Of a DNA stretch of 64,000 nt, positions 23,301 to 33,819 are shown piece after piece (position 1 is the stretch's first letter; each line of letters starts with the position of its first letter). Both the position numbers and the translations under genes were made by a program. This DNA is from Oscheius onirici. Lineage: Eukaryota; Nematoda; Chromadorea; Rhabditida; Rhabditidae. Below the pieces are notes generated by a model. It did not search any database, had not been told where the DNA came from, and saw only the letters and a program-made list of their open reading frames with translations. The DNA is taken from assembly GCA_932521025.1 (NCBI GenBank), contig OW051470.1, forward strand, positions 3,086,501 to 3,150,500, written 5' to 3'.

Positions 23301-23466
23301 AAAAACGAGCCTGGAGGAGGACGACCTCAAGGTTTTCGCACTTTTGTTAGTATCTAATATTCTTCTAGGTGTCCCTCCACCACACATGTTCAAGATAGAT
23401 CAGCCTAGTGGACCACCTCCTAATCAATACGGTGATTATCCTCCAGAAAAACGTCTTCGCCGCTAA
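20389..23466 (+). CDS. nono-1: DBHS-family RNA-binding protein (NONO/PSF-like)
   Basis: Nuclear RNA-binding protein of the paraspeckle DBHS family. The N-terminus is Arg/Asp-rich (RRDRRDEERK) with a Gly-rich patch. RRM1 has CRLFVGNLP (RNP2) and GKGFAFLRM (RNP1). RRM2 starts ALRVKELSP and includes EGIVEFERK. The NOPS segment follows (KPLIVEVLEPRDEDDGL). Next is the long charged coiled coil (WKELYEMEKQRRNQMEEDLKEA... and DLQRRQQELERLEAARRER), then a Gly/Pro/Met-rich tail ending PPEKRLRR. That order of RRM-RRM-NOPS-coiled coil is diagnostic. The second intron, between AFLRM and DTRAN, is enlarged by an inverted-repeat element. Introns are otherwise short. Confidence 0.94.
21232..21601. mobile_element. 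Inverted-repeat element inside an intron of the NONO-like gene
   Basis: The left end gccaaagaaaggtgcaaccc is matched by the reverse complement at the right end (gggattgcacctttcttttggc). This gives about 21-bp terminal inverted repeats around a 370-bp non-coding body. Poly-T lies on both outer flanks, so a target duplication cannot be separated from the intron polypyrimidine sequence. Confidence 0.7.
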
Positions 23467-23561
23467 CCCCGGCATTTCTCCTTGTTGTTGTGAAAACCGT
23501 AACCTATTTCGTACTGATTCGTAAAATAAAAGCGATAAACACAAACACCTAGTATGTATTA

Positions 23562-23897
23562 CAGGCTTGTTGAGCTGCGCTGCGGTCTGGGCTGATTTTT
23601 TTTGTTTTCAAATACGTCCCCCGATTAGATTTAGTTCTGCCATCAGAAAAATTGGAAGAAAATCGGAAACTGACCATGAAAATCGAAGAAAACTGCTATT
23701 TTTTGCCGAATTTCGTCAAAATACCCCATTTTCTTCGATTTTCATTGTCAGTTTTCGATTTTCTTCCAATTTTTCTGATGACAAAACTAAATCTAATCGG
23801 GGGACGTATTTGGAAACAAAAAAAATCAGAAATTTTTTTTTAGCCCGCCGCAAACTCCAACCTGGCCGCAGCGCGGCGCAGGTTTTCAACAAGCCTG
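23562..23897. mobile_element. hAT-like MITE with perfect 8-bp target duplication
   Basis: A 336-bp foldback element. Its ends are caggcttgttga and tcaacaagcctg, exact inverted repeats. Further inside, arms of more than 100 bp are near-perfect inverted copies (for example tcccccgattagatttagt against its complement). The 8 bases atgtatta stand immediately outside both ends (23554-23561 and 23898-23905), a perfect duplication. An 8-bp duplication with CAGG-type termini is the signature of hAT transposons. No transposase is present. Confidence 0.88.
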
Positions 23898-24055
23898 ATG
23901 TATTATGAGTACCTTTATTTTTGCGCGGGCCTGAAATTTCAGGCCCGGCCATTTCCCAACTCTGACCAAGACTAAAAGTTGAATGAATTTACTGAATTGA
24001 ACAAAGTAAGAATAAAATCATGATGACAATGAGACAAACCGAATTTAAACAAGAA

Positions 24056-24434
24056 TTATTCGTTGACAGCAGGGGTGTAACGTTCTTTCTCCTTCATCAG
24101 GAAGTTGGCGAGGTATTCAATAGGATTCTCCGGGCGATCTTTGGCCAATGATCCGAGTCCCTTCAAGAAATCGGTTTTATCAGGTGAAAGGATAAAATCT
24201 CACCTGCAGAAGAATGGGAACGACGGTCTGGTCCAAATACTGGCGAGTTGGCAAATTGTTGGAGATCTGGCCGAAGACGTGAGCAGCAGTGGGCGGAGCT
24301 TGTCCAGCCGCAGCAGGAGCAGGCGTCGTGACGGAATTTTCCGTCGGAACGACCTCGGGCTTGTCCTCGACCTGAGCATTGTCCTGCGCATCCATAGCCT
24401 CAGTCTCTTCGATGGGCTTCTGTTCGTCGGCCAT
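24056..24434 (-). CDS. dpy-30: DPY-30 homologue
   Basis: Small core subunit of the SET1/MLL (COMPASS) histone H3 lysine 4 methyltransferase complexes. Two exons. The first encodes an acidic N-terminus (MADEQKPIEE...) and then the Dpy-30 motif, LPTRQYLDQTVVPILLQ. The second continues GLGSLAKDRPENPIEYLANFL and MKEKERY. The helical dimerisation motif that binds ASH2L is complete. The short tail after it, TPAVNE, is also typical in length. An acceptor-like ttttatag lies five bases before the ATG on the minus strand and could receive a spliced leader. A single short intron separates Gln and Gly in the motif. Confidence 0.96.
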
Positions 24435-26234
24435 TATGTCTATAAAACGAACATATGATCAAAAACAGCGATAAAAAAAGGTCAGAACGTTGAACTTTCC
24501 ACCACTTTTGGGACAGCACATCGAAACAAGACTGATTACTAAACAATCAAGACGATTCTCGGCATAGTTGATAAATGGAAGCAAATTTACGTTCTATGAA
24601 AAATTCTTGTGAATAAACGACGACGCACGTTTCGAATTGGTTACTTTTTCCATGAATTACAAAATTTTCATCCAAATGCTCTTTGAGGAAGTTTTTTTTT
24701 TTGGCAGTTTTTGAGAAAAAATGACGAGGAGGGAATGAGAGATGGAAATGCGGAAAGCATCGGCTGGCGCCCGTTTCAAAATTGATCACAGGCTGCCCTC
24801 ACGCAAAAATGCGTATCCATTTTTGCACAGACGACATTCTTATGGAAAGTTGTATCAGGGATGGCAAACCTGGCCGAAAATGTCGCGCCGGCCAGGTTGT
24901 AAACAGGGCGCCAACCTGGCCTGGCCAGGTTAGGTTTTAAACAGCGCGCCGCCAGGTTTGGCGGCTAGGATCGCGGCGGGTTACTGTAGCAAATCGATAA
25001 AACTCCATGGTTGTATAATACATAGACATGGCTCCGGGCCGGGCCGGAGATTCCAGGCTATTGTTATATTTTGCTGAACATTTTTACTGGAAATGACGAA
25101 AAAATGCGGATTTTGGTAAAAAAAACACCCCTTTTTCCAAAAATTTCCCCCGTGTATTCGGGGCAAAGTGCTTGAATCTCTGAAGAAATCTACCAGTTTT
25201 CCGGCGATTTTTCCAGGGATACCAAATCCAATGGATCATCTTCATAAAGTGCGTCATCCACCGCTTCACTTTTGTTTTGGGACTAACTGCGTAATTTTGC
25301 ATTCTCCAGATTTGTGAATGGTCACTTCATATGACTGATTGTGAGTGCAACAGAGAAACTTTCTCCATCCCAGAGATTATACGTACGTAACATTGGCTCT
25401 GCAGCGACTGTATACCTAAATCCGAGCTGGACCTGGAAATTTTTCAATTTTCAATAGAACTCTTACATCAGCAATCAGGTAGATTCCCATGTGGTATTCG
25501 AACATTGAACTGCTTCAAATTTTGGTTGAGAAGCTGATGAACAGCCTTGTAAAGGCGGAGACAACAAATAAATGCCCGAAAATTTATCTGAATAGATTTT
25601 CAGACAAATAGTTTTGCTCAACTTGGCGGAGACAGCCAGTAGATCGAGATACTCAAGGCTCTCCAAAATTACAATTGCTGGAAGCAGAAGAGAATAGCAG
25701 GCTCACCTTTCAATGGTGTGGACAGCACCATTGGTCCAGAATTCTGTTGGAAAAGTCGGTCTACAGCGCCAATTTTTTTTTGGATAGTCCCCGTCCATTT
25801 CGGGGTGGCTGAAACAGGAATTGATACCAAGGAACTCTGAGAATGGGACGCCGGAGATGAATCTTTGCTTTAAAAACAACTGCGATCGAATTTTAGATCT
25901 GCAGTGCTTCGGTTTCCCATTTGAAATGTTTTCTAGGGAACCAGGGCTTTTTACAGATGTGAACAGTGAATGCTCTCTTCAATTCGTTTAGCTCTAGCCC
26001 AAGTAATAGAGAGATCTGTCGTCGTAGTCTTTTGCCTGCAATGGACAACCGAGGGAAATTCTAGTGATAAATATATTTTCTCACTTGCGATACCATACAA
26101 AAGGGCACTAAATAACAAAAACAAGAAGTATTTGCAATAAATTATTAAGAAACATGGGAGGTCACAATATCACATTCGAGAACTAAGGTGTGGCAGTTAT
26201 GAGATCAGTTGGATGGGTAAATAGAGGAGAATAT
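24435..26234. other. Intergenic region, repeats and possible gene relic
   Basis: It contains alternating cctggccagg-like GC-rich motifs (24860-24960), a gggttactgtagc motif at about 24979-24991 and AT-rich sequence. Apart from the possible small gene at 25322-25505, no exon chain can be followed. Confidence 0.45.
25322..25505 (-). pseudogene. Possible small gene or relic, two exon-like pieces
   Basis: On the minus strand an ATG at 25503-25505 opens MFEYHMGIYLIAD, followed by a good donor (gtaaga). A 34-nt intron with a ttttccag-type acceptor joins in frame to VQLGFRYTVAAEP and on to SHMK and a stop. Codon use and splice sites look real, but the sequence upstream has stops in all frames and the product would be only about 50 residues. 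It may be the tail of a decayed gene. It was not recognised. Confidence 0.3.
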
Positions 26235-26925
26235 CTAGTCAAAATCATCGTTTTCAGCTTTTCTTTTCAACATATTTTCTGCGAACCGTGCTTGTACTTG
26301 TGGCTGTGGATCGGCGATTTGTGGAGAAGGAATGTAGACCATCTGATGAGGGTCGGATCCTCGCCATTCCACGTTCGGTTGTAGAAGACAAAATCTAAAT
26401 TACTCTTGTTCATAAAACTGAAAAAATACGCACCTGTCATTTGGCAATTTGAGTCCGAAATTGTGTCGTATTTGTGGAAGAGCTTGGCTGTTCTTCTCAG
26501 CCGCCATCATAATCATTCGGTCGCGATTTGGTGCGTTGTCGCTCAAAGCACCTAAAATTTAGTTATTTCCAACCTTTCAGAAAAAGATACCGCCGAATTC
26601 CATTGCCATTTGGACCTCCCCCTCTTCGATGATCATCTTTCCACAGTGCTGGGAAATGGCGCGGGCTCCGGTTAAAAGTTGAGCTGTCGTCGCATAGGCT
26701 ATCTGGAATCAAAGGGATTGTTTCAACGGCGAGAGAATATCTATTCAATTTCACTGTCACAATTGCATGAAAAACAGATTCTCCAGAAATAAAGAAAAAA
26801 CCCACATCAAGCAGTTGGCTGAGGACTCGTGGCTCGTATTCGGTGACTCCGGCTTCCCGGAGAAGGGCTTGCATCCTGGCCACATCTTCACTTCCGCCAG
26901 AGGTGGTTCCATTTGCTGCGGACAT
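26235..26925 (-). CDS. TAF9: TAF9 subunit of TFIID/SAGA
   Basis: Histone-fold TBP-associated factor, partner of TAF6 in TFIID. The ATG (26923-26925) directly follows ttccag on the minus strand, a perfect trans-splice position. The first exon has VARMQALLREAGVTEYEPRV and LSQLLD, the first histone-fold helices. The next has IAYATTAQLLTGARAIS and the EEGEVQMAMEF helix, then MIMMAAEKNSQALPQI and LKLPND. The C-terminal exon holds the TAF9 signature segment and ends KRKAENDDFD, which matches the Lys-Arg-Lys and acidic tail of TAF9 relatives. At roughly 200 residues it is near the shorter members of the family. Its position downstream of other minus-strand genes suggests polycistronic expression, which is inference. 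Confidence 0.92.
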
Positions 26926-27171
26926 CTGGAATATCGTGAGAGAGGAACACAAACTTGAGCGAAAGTTATGCGGAAGAGAACCACTCAAAATTGGAAAGAG
27001 AAAGCAAGGGTGAAAATTTATTGGTAATACATTAAAGTACACAAGATAGGATAAGCTGTAGAGCGCAGATGACATATAAAAGGGAAAAATGGGACAATGC
27101 CAAGGGGGAGTTTCGAAGGCAAAATACTGGGAAATAAGTGAAAGGATAACTCGGATCTGGCAGAGGCTGAA

Positions 27172-28771
27172 TCAGGTGTTCATGACGGCACGGACAAAAT
27201 CGGAGATGTTCACGTTTCCGTGGCTGTCGTTATGACCGGCTAGCAGCTGATCAACCTCCTCGTCGGTGAGACGCTCGCCTAAAAAAGGTTATCGATTGGT
27301 AAAATATTGAGCTTTCAGCTTCTACGACAGGAATGACCAAATTTTGGTTGTGAGAAGCAAACCAAGTTCAGAGTAGTACTTTGGCAAGTGGCACCATTCG
27401 TTCAAATTGTTTGCGCGAAAGCGTGCCAAAATAGCCATTTTTTGCGTTTTTCAACATTTTCGTGTTCACTTTCTAATTGTTTTTATCAAACTCAGCGTGT
27501 AAAACAACCCCCTGGAATGAATCTATCTTAAAATGCGCTACCGTCTGTGTGTGTGAAGCTGAGATTTGTGGCTCGTGCATTGCAAGCGTTTAGTGCGCCG
27601 CGCGCGCGACAATTCGATCCCCGCCGGTTTTTTGCTTTGTATTTTTGAGTTCCAAATGATGATAGCAAGTGCGTGCATGTGTGATTTTTTTTTCATGTTT
27701 TGCTCTTTTGGGACTATTGCGAGCCGCAGGCGAGGTGTAAGTCAACGGGTCGACCAATCGGTCAACCACGACTAGGGCTCCGTGCCAAAGCGAAGTCATG
27801 AATTTATACTCTAGCCCTGGGAAGGGCGTTGTCAACCTTGTGTAAAGTAAAGTCTAGTTTGTTCAGCAGCTCAGCGGAAAAAGCGTCGCCGTTGTGAAAT
27901 TCGTGACGGGAACCACGGGGGACAGTCCTTTAACCCATTGCAGCCAGATTCAGTGTTTTTAACAGCATTTTTATGGTTTTTCATCTTTTTTAAAGTTTTT
28001 TCATTTTATTTTCGTTTTGTCGAACGAACAAACGGGTATGCGCCCCTTCAATTGCGTCCACGAGCCTACATGGCACCGTGATTGCAACATACTGGTCTTC
28101 CATCGGTGATCTCCTTGTTGTTCTCAGTCGACCGGTAAAAAGAATCTATAAATAACAGCAAAAAAAGCTAAAAAAAAAAATAGGAAAAACAATAAAAATG
28201 CAGCTAAAAAACATTGAATCCGGCGGCAATGGGTTAAAGGACTGCCCCCGTGGTTCCCGTCACGAATTTCATAACGGCGACGCTTTTTCCGCTGAGCTGC
28301 TGAACAAACTATAGAACGTATGAAATTTAGCTACATAAACGACACGCGAATGCAACAAATACGGACCCAAAGTCGTGAGCAAATGTCGGAGCTCGGCAAC
28401 GTTGATCAGTCCATTTCCCTCCTTGTCAAAATGCGAAAGGCCCTCGACGAATTCTTCAACGGAATGCTTCTCTCTAGATTCATGTCTTTTACACTTTATA
28501 AATATCTTTTACCTGTTTTTGCTGACGCTTTGGAAGATTGGAACAAAGTCTTCGAAAGTCAAACGGGCTTCCTTGTCGAAGTTGGCGCAGCAACGGCCGA
28601 TTTCAGCTTCTGTAGGGTTCTGGCCGAGGGCTCGGAGCACATCTCCGACCGAAAAAAAAAGTTTAATTGAAACATTCAATTAAAAACTACCTGCTGAACA
28701 CTAATTTTCTCGTCTCCCTTGCTATCGAAGTAGCAAAAGACTTCACGGCAGTCGGCCAGTTGATCGTCCAT
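27172..28771 (-). CDS. Essential myosin light chain
   Basis: EF-hand light chain of the MYL6/mlc-3 class that stabilises the myosin lever arm. Four exons. Exon 1 ends SKGDEKISVQQ. Exon 2 has VGDVLRALGQNPTEAEIG and FEDFVPIFQSV. Exon 3 has EEFVEGLSHFDKEGNGLINV and AELRHLLTTLG. Exon 4 has ERLTDEEVDQLLAGHND and FVRAVMNT. The ALGQNPT, LRHLL.TLGE and EEVExLLAGHxD segments identify the family. Like other essential light chains, most EF-hand loops have lost calcium ligands. The last intron is over 1 kb because a foldback transposon sits in it; the other introns are short. All splice phases join in frame. Confidence 0.93.
27857..28309. mobile_element. Foldback element with long inverted repeats in a myosin light chain intron
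   Basis: The arms of about 120 bp begin gtttgttcagcagctcagcg and are repeated in reverse complement at the other end (ending gctgctgaacaaac). They remain highly similar through the gggaaccacgggggacagtcc segment. TA dinucleotides flank both ends. The middle, about 200 bp, is non-coding. The TA borders suggest a Tc1/mariner-related MITE. Confidence 0.85.
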
Positions 28772-29588
28772 GACTGAAATCAGAAAATGAAGAAAGAAAC
28801 TTAGAATTTTATAAGGCTTCGCACTTAGTCAACAACTATTGAATATTCAACACAAAAAAAAGAATAAACAACGAGAAATGACGATCTGGGATTATAAATT
28901 ATCAGGAAGTGAATGACAAGCTGTTAGCAAAAGAGGGAAAATTGGACAATTTTTTAATTAAAAAATGACAAAAAACAATTAATAATGTGTGATGTATAGA
29001 GAAACAAATAAAGATGGACGGTAAAGAAAGGCGATAAAGATGAATTCTCGTTTCAAAAAACTGTTTTGACCGGATCGATAATTGGGCGGGAGGGGGTGCG
29101 AAAGAGGCTGGGCGATTTGACCGACCCGCCGGCTGACTGGCCGCCGATGACTAAGACTCTCTCCCGCATACACACAGCCATAGCAGGCGTCCTTGCGCTC
29201 TAAATTTCCCTACTCTAGGGTTCGCGAGAAAGAGACTATCCACACCGTTCCCGGAGAGATAAGCAAAGGTTGTTGAGCGGCGGATGCGTGGCCTCGAGCG
29301 ACAAGTGTACCTTTCCCTCGACTTCTAGTTACCGAAAAAGTCATTTGAGGGAGCAGGCTCGACTTTCACCAACAAGACATTGTTTAAGTACAAAAAGGAG
29401 ATAATAAGCAAAAGAGAAAAGGTAAAGAGGCTGATTACACGGCCGTTATCACTCGTAAAAGGAAGTCAATGGTGTAAAAGCAACAGTTTCTTGGATAATG
29501 AAGACAAAAGAAAACTTTATAAACAATACAGAAAATACAAGAATAAGCACCGGTAATTGTCGGAATAAGATCAGAAATGGGGCAGAGA
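28772..29588. other. Intergenic gap, about 0.8 kb
   Basis: AT-rich sequence with small purine runs. I see no exon chain, repeat pair or RNA gene. It probably holds the promoter of the myosin light chain gene and the 3' region of HUS1. Confidence 0.4.
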
Positions 29589-30632
29589 TCAGTCGGAAAT
29601 GTCGCCGACGACAAACGAGACTTCAAAGTCGTCCTGCATCAAAGCGAACTCGGCTGCTCGCTCGTTCAGGACCGCTAAAACAAAAATTTCACTCATACGG
29701 GCTACAAAAAAACTCACTAAGTTTGAATTTCCCATGAGTGAATATAAATTGGTTGAAGAAGTTGCAGACTGGCTTCACGTATAGCTTCGCCTGAGACCAC
29801 GTGGCTTGACTAGGCGTATCTTCAGCCATTCCACCTATAAAATCAGCTTGAGTTGAAAAGAAAGAAGATTACTGATTGGATCATTGGACAAGTCGGAAAA
29901 GTGGACTGTCATGTCACCATTTGTCATATTCGAAGAGAGCTGTAGATCTCCCTCACTGCTTACTTTCATCGTCACGAATTTACAGTGAATATTCTTCATC
30001 GAGTTCAAGACTCGAAGCAGTGTTCTCGATGGCGGAAGTGTGACAATCGCCTGCTCTCCTTCGCAATTTGGTCGGTCATAGACACTCCATTTCTTGCTTC
30101 CTATCACGGTGACCGGTAGCTCGTGGTTAACATGGAGAGCACGTACTTCAATCCGAAGATGTGGCTGCTAAATTGCTTATATTTGAAGAAGAAAAAGTTG
30201 AGGAAACATACTCCATCACGATTGCAAAGTCGAAGTTTTGTATTGGCGTTGTTTGCAGAAAGACAATGTGCCATATGATGTCCATCGACCTCGAGCACGA
30301 TCTCGTTGTGTTCATCGCTCAAGCCGTTGAATCCCTAAAGAACTAAATATGGTAAAAAGAAGAGAAATTTACAATATTTGTGAATGTGGGTTGCCAGGAG
30401 AAGAGACTTCCCAGCCAGTATTCAATGCCGTCTTTAGCTGCCACGCCTGTTGCCGGACATGTAATAATGCACATTCCCAGATCGGAGATTCTTATGATGA
30501 ACTTCTTTCGGCTCATTTTGGCCATCGCGTTTATGCATCCTGTAAAAGATGGAAGTTATCCTAGACACAAAAAAGCTCACTTGAAAATGCTTCAATAGCT
30601 CCTTGATCCGAAAAGGATGCTGTGAATCTCAT
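29589..30632 (-). CDS. HUS1: HUS1 checkpoint clamp subunit
   Basis: Subunit of the 9-1-1 (RAD9-RAD1-HUS1) ring loaded at DNA damage to activate ATR signalling. The protein starts MRFTASFSDQGAIEAFS, then CINAMAKMSRKKFIIRISD, equivalent to the start of HUS1 with its Arg-Ile-Ser strand. Other matching pieces are EHNEIVLEVDGHHMAHCLS (the family's EIYLEL.xxxL region), LPVTVIGSKKW (like IPIKVIPRKLW), LPPSRTLLRVLNSMKNI, MTVHFSDLSNDP and the end segment EFALMQDDFEVSFVVGDISD. The minus-strand acceptor ttcttcag lies three bases before the ATG. The stop of the upstream RAD51 paralog is 91 nt away, consistent with an operon. Confidence 0.88.
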
Positions 30633-30723
30633 TTTCTGAAGAATAGTTAAACACAACAATACAAGGAGCAAGGTAACAGATAGGGAACGCTCAAAAAGGA
30701 CAAATCGGAGATAAGAAAATACT

Positions 30724-31657
30724 TTATATGTCTAGAAGACGAATTCCTTCTCGTCTAATGAGAATTTGAGACTGCTTTAAATCGGCAAATGGCGATTTTT
30801 CAAGACAGATCCACCTGCTTTGGTCGTGTTTGGCCATCCAGATTCGACTCGTCGGCCGATGTGCCCAGAACTGAAGAATTTGAATAGAATGGAACAAAAA
30901 AGGAGACTTACTGCTCCCAGACTTGGATCGAGACGATGATTTCCGTCCTCATCGAATCGTGACGTAACGTGGTTCGTACAAACAACCTGAAGCATTTCAC
31001 TATAATACGGAAAAGAAAGCTTACAGCTGTTCCTTTCATTGTGGCTATTTTACACAGAAGAACGGCAGTATTGTCAAGCTCCAGAAATTCCTCGGCAAGG
31101 TCTTGTCCACGAAATGGCGTCGTTATAGAATCCAGTACAAGCAGGTCGGGAATATTCTAAAATTGCTTTCAATTGTTCATGCACAAAGGCTTACTTCTGT
31201 ATCGCTGAGACATTGTTGCAAATGAATTTGTAATTCTTGAATTGTCGCAGAAGAACCAAACAGAATGTTCTTTTTAGCTGTTTCCCAGTCTTCATTAGCG
31301 GAGCAGTGCTCGAATATCTAAACTGGACACTTGAACATATTGTGAAAAATTTTATCTCTGCTATTCTGGTTAGTGAAGAACCTTTCTCCGTGTCAATGAA
31401 ACGAACACGACGATTTTTGGCCAATGAATTCGCAGTCAACTGCATGCAGAATTGAGACTTTCCACATCCGGCTTCGCCAGAGATTTCGGTCACCGTCCCT
31501 AGCTTGATTCCGCCGCCTATAAATGAAAATTGACGTAAAGAAGAAAAATGAATGACAAACCTAATAAGTTGTCCAATTTGTCATCGCCAGTAGTCAAAAA
31601 GCTACCACGGAATGATTCTTCGTTGAAATGATCCAAAGCCGTTTTGAAGTCGGTCAT
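30724..31657 (-). CDS. RAD51 paralog (RecA-fold recombination protein)
   Basis: RecA-like ATPase of the RAD51 paralog group, involved in homologous recombination. After a short N-terminus (MTDFKTALDHFNEES) it has GSFLTTGDDKLDNLLG, then GGIKLGTVTEISGEAGCGKS with the Walker A GEAGCGKS, then a strand with RRVRFIDTE. Walker B is in PDLLVLDSITTPFRG. A late exon has VVCTNHVTSRF, and the last has WAHRPTSRIWM followed by a short tail. It lacks the N-terminal helix-hairpin-helix part found in RAD51 itself. Features recall RAD51B, XRCC3 or nematode RFS-1 without deciding among them. An acceptor ttgcag lies about 20 bases before the ATG. Confidence 0.82.
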
Positions 31658-31907
31658 GCTCCGAAAACGTTTCTGCAAATTGGAATTGAATATCAGCAAT
31701 CATATATGGGAGAAGTGTTGAGATTGGAGGGCCAAGAATATTTGAAAACACAATAAGAAAAACAGGTTTCAGAATTTTTTTCATTTGCAGGCAATGCAGA
31801 TATCACAGCCCGATGTTTTGACCAAGACAATACAAAGACAATTATACCCTCGAGGAGAAAAGTTCATTTAAGAGAACCCATGTTACAGATGTACAAAATG
31901 CCATTTG

Positions 31908-33654
31908 TTAGCAGCACCAACCACCGTCGTCATCCAAAGCAGCTCGCTCGTTGGCCTTCAACACGAGACGCTCCTGTTCCTAAAATTATCTTTGTTTTAG
32001 GTTCAAAACTATTTATTTATTCAAAGCAGCGTCAATTTTATCGCGCATGAGTCTCTTGAAGACGGTTTTCGTCTCGTCGTTGGCGCTGTTGTAGAACATT
32101 TCCATGCGACGACGAGCCGCTTCCCGATCCTTTTCGTTCCTCCATTCCTCCGCTTTTTGCTTCTCAGCGAGCTCCAACTGAGTCAGACAATCCCACATCG
32201 TTTCTGGCTTCTTTTTAAGCATAACATCAATGTCTGAAGTCTTCTTTTTGAAGAGATGATCGCTGAATTTACCAGCCAGTTTACCGAGAGTTGTCTGGTA
32301 AATGGTATCTTCTATTCCAATGGTAAGCACAAAATAATCTTCCGTTTTGAACAGAGAGATGCTCTCGTCAGGAATCGAAGCACTTCCTTTCAGAGGGAAG
32401 TAGATTTTCATAAATTTGGTCGACTGATCCCAAGCGTAGTCGCTGAGCTTGACCATCCTCTTCGGGGTCGTCTTCTTGATATCGTCTTCAATCTCATCCA
32501 AATGGAGGCAGTTATTCTCGCGGGTAGCAGAAGCTTCCAAAGAACGAAGCTCTTTCAAATCCAGCTGGAGTTCCTTGGCCATCGTCTTTGAAAGCTCCGT
32601 CAATATTTTCCTCGTTATATATTGTCCAAATAGCGTTTTCTACCCCTCGAAAACGTATAAGAAAATTACCTTCGCTTGTCGTTCATCTTGCGTTTGAACA
32701 TTCATCGGCTTACTAGCTTGAAGTTTGTGCAGCAGTGTGAGGAAAATTGACTCGACATGGTCAGCTTCCGAGTCTGCCTTTGCCGAAGTCTCGAAGAGAG
32801 CCATATTATTCTTATCGGCAAAGATCTAGGAATTCATTTATGCATCTCTCTCAATTTGATTTCTAACCTGCGCGACATCCATGGAAACTTTTTCCGTAAA
32901 CGGCAGATCACACTTGTTTCCTATCAAAATTCTCGGAATATCCGCATCTGCCGTCAGACCATGCTTTTCACACTCGGCGATCCAAGTTTTCAGCGAATCA
33001 AAGGACCCTTTGTTCGTAACGTCGTAGACAAAAACGACAGCGTTCACGTTACGGTAATAGTGAGCCACAATTGACTGCCGATATCTTTCTTGTCCAGCAG
33101 TGTCCCAAAGTTGAACCTAAAAGTTTTGGGGTGAGTACAAAATCTTGCAACTTGCCCTCAAAAGCTCCTTCTCGATGACACAGCTTCTTTCTCGAAAATC
33201 CACACCGATCGTAGCTTCTGTATGTTCTGGGAACTTTCCACAGCAGAATCTATACGAAAGGCAAGTCTTTCCCACGCCAGCATCCCCAACAATGATCACC
33301 TATGAGTACCTTACATTTCTTTGTGTTTTCGCTAACTTTGAAAGTTCTCTTGCTCTTATAGCTCTTGGTGCTGATCGGAGCAAGGGCCATTTTACCCGGC
33401 TGTCCATGTTGCGTGTTGAGAAGAGGACGTGGTGCTACAGCCGGCAAAACAGGGATTGTTGCTCCAGCTATGGCCGAATCATAATACGGAACTCGAATCT
33501 GACTGGAATATTCACTTTTCTCTGAACTTACAGGTGCTGTAACTGGTGGCTGGTCACCGGCTACTGTTGATGGTAGTGGTCGGGCAGGATCGACTACCGT
33601 CGTTACGGTAGAATATGTTGGACTCGGGATTGATGGGACACCCGGACCACTCAT
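31908..33654 (-). CDS. RAB33: RAB33-like small GTPase with N-terminal extension
   Basis: Golgi/autophagy-type Rab. An N-terminal extension of about 105 residues, rich in Ser/Pro/Thr, precedes the GTPase domain. The domain shows [18 protein letters not shown] (P-loop), [10 protein letters not shown] (switch I), [12 protein letters not shown] (switch II), [27 protein letters not shown] and LFETSAK. The Rab33-specific [15 protein letters not shown] and NKCDLPF pattern supports the subfamily. The last exon (31908-31979) gives [18 protein letters not shown] and ends Gly-Gly-Trp-Cys-Cys, a geranylgeranylation signal. The intron before it, 31980-32669, contains the whole CACYBP open frame on the same strand; phases across it join (Lys, then Glu). 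Confidence 0.9.
32013..32582 (-). CDS. CACYBP: CACYBP/SIP-like CS-domain protein, inside a RAB33 intron
   Basis: Single open frame of about 190 codons from the ATG at 32580-32582 to a TAA. The N-terminus [18 protein letters not shown] resembles the CACYBP start, where the SIAH-binding coiled part begins. The CS domain has [19 protein letters not shown], matching the KISNYGWDQSDKFVKIYI strand of calcyclin-binding protein. SGS-like sequences follow, with [18 protein letters not shown] and a basic tail ([15 protein letters not shown]). CACYBP is an adaptor in SIAH1-linked ubiquitination and binds S100 proteins. It lies wholly within a RAB33 intron, same strand, so its message either comes from its own promoter or from alternative processing of the RAB33 pre-mRNA. 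Confidence 0.88.
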   Translation of the reverse strand: MAKELQLDLKELRSLEASATRENNCLHLDEIEDDIKKTTPKRMVKLSDYAWDQSTKFMKIYFPLKGSASIPDESISLFKTEDYFVLTIGIEDTIYQTTLGKLAGKFSDHLFKKKTSDIDVMLKKKPETMWDCLTQLELAEKQKAEEWRNEKDREAARRRMEMFYNSANDETKTVFKRLMRDKIDAALNK

Positions 33655-33819
33655 TCTACAAGTTTCTGCATATTTACTCTGGCCTCGCTCAAAAATCATA
33701 CAGAAACTGTTTTTGCTGATAAAAACAAGTTGTCTACATATTTCCAAAAATGAGAAGAATAAAAGAATGGCTACCAACCACATTGAATAGAAACATTTGA
33801 AAGTGGAGGAAATATTTAT

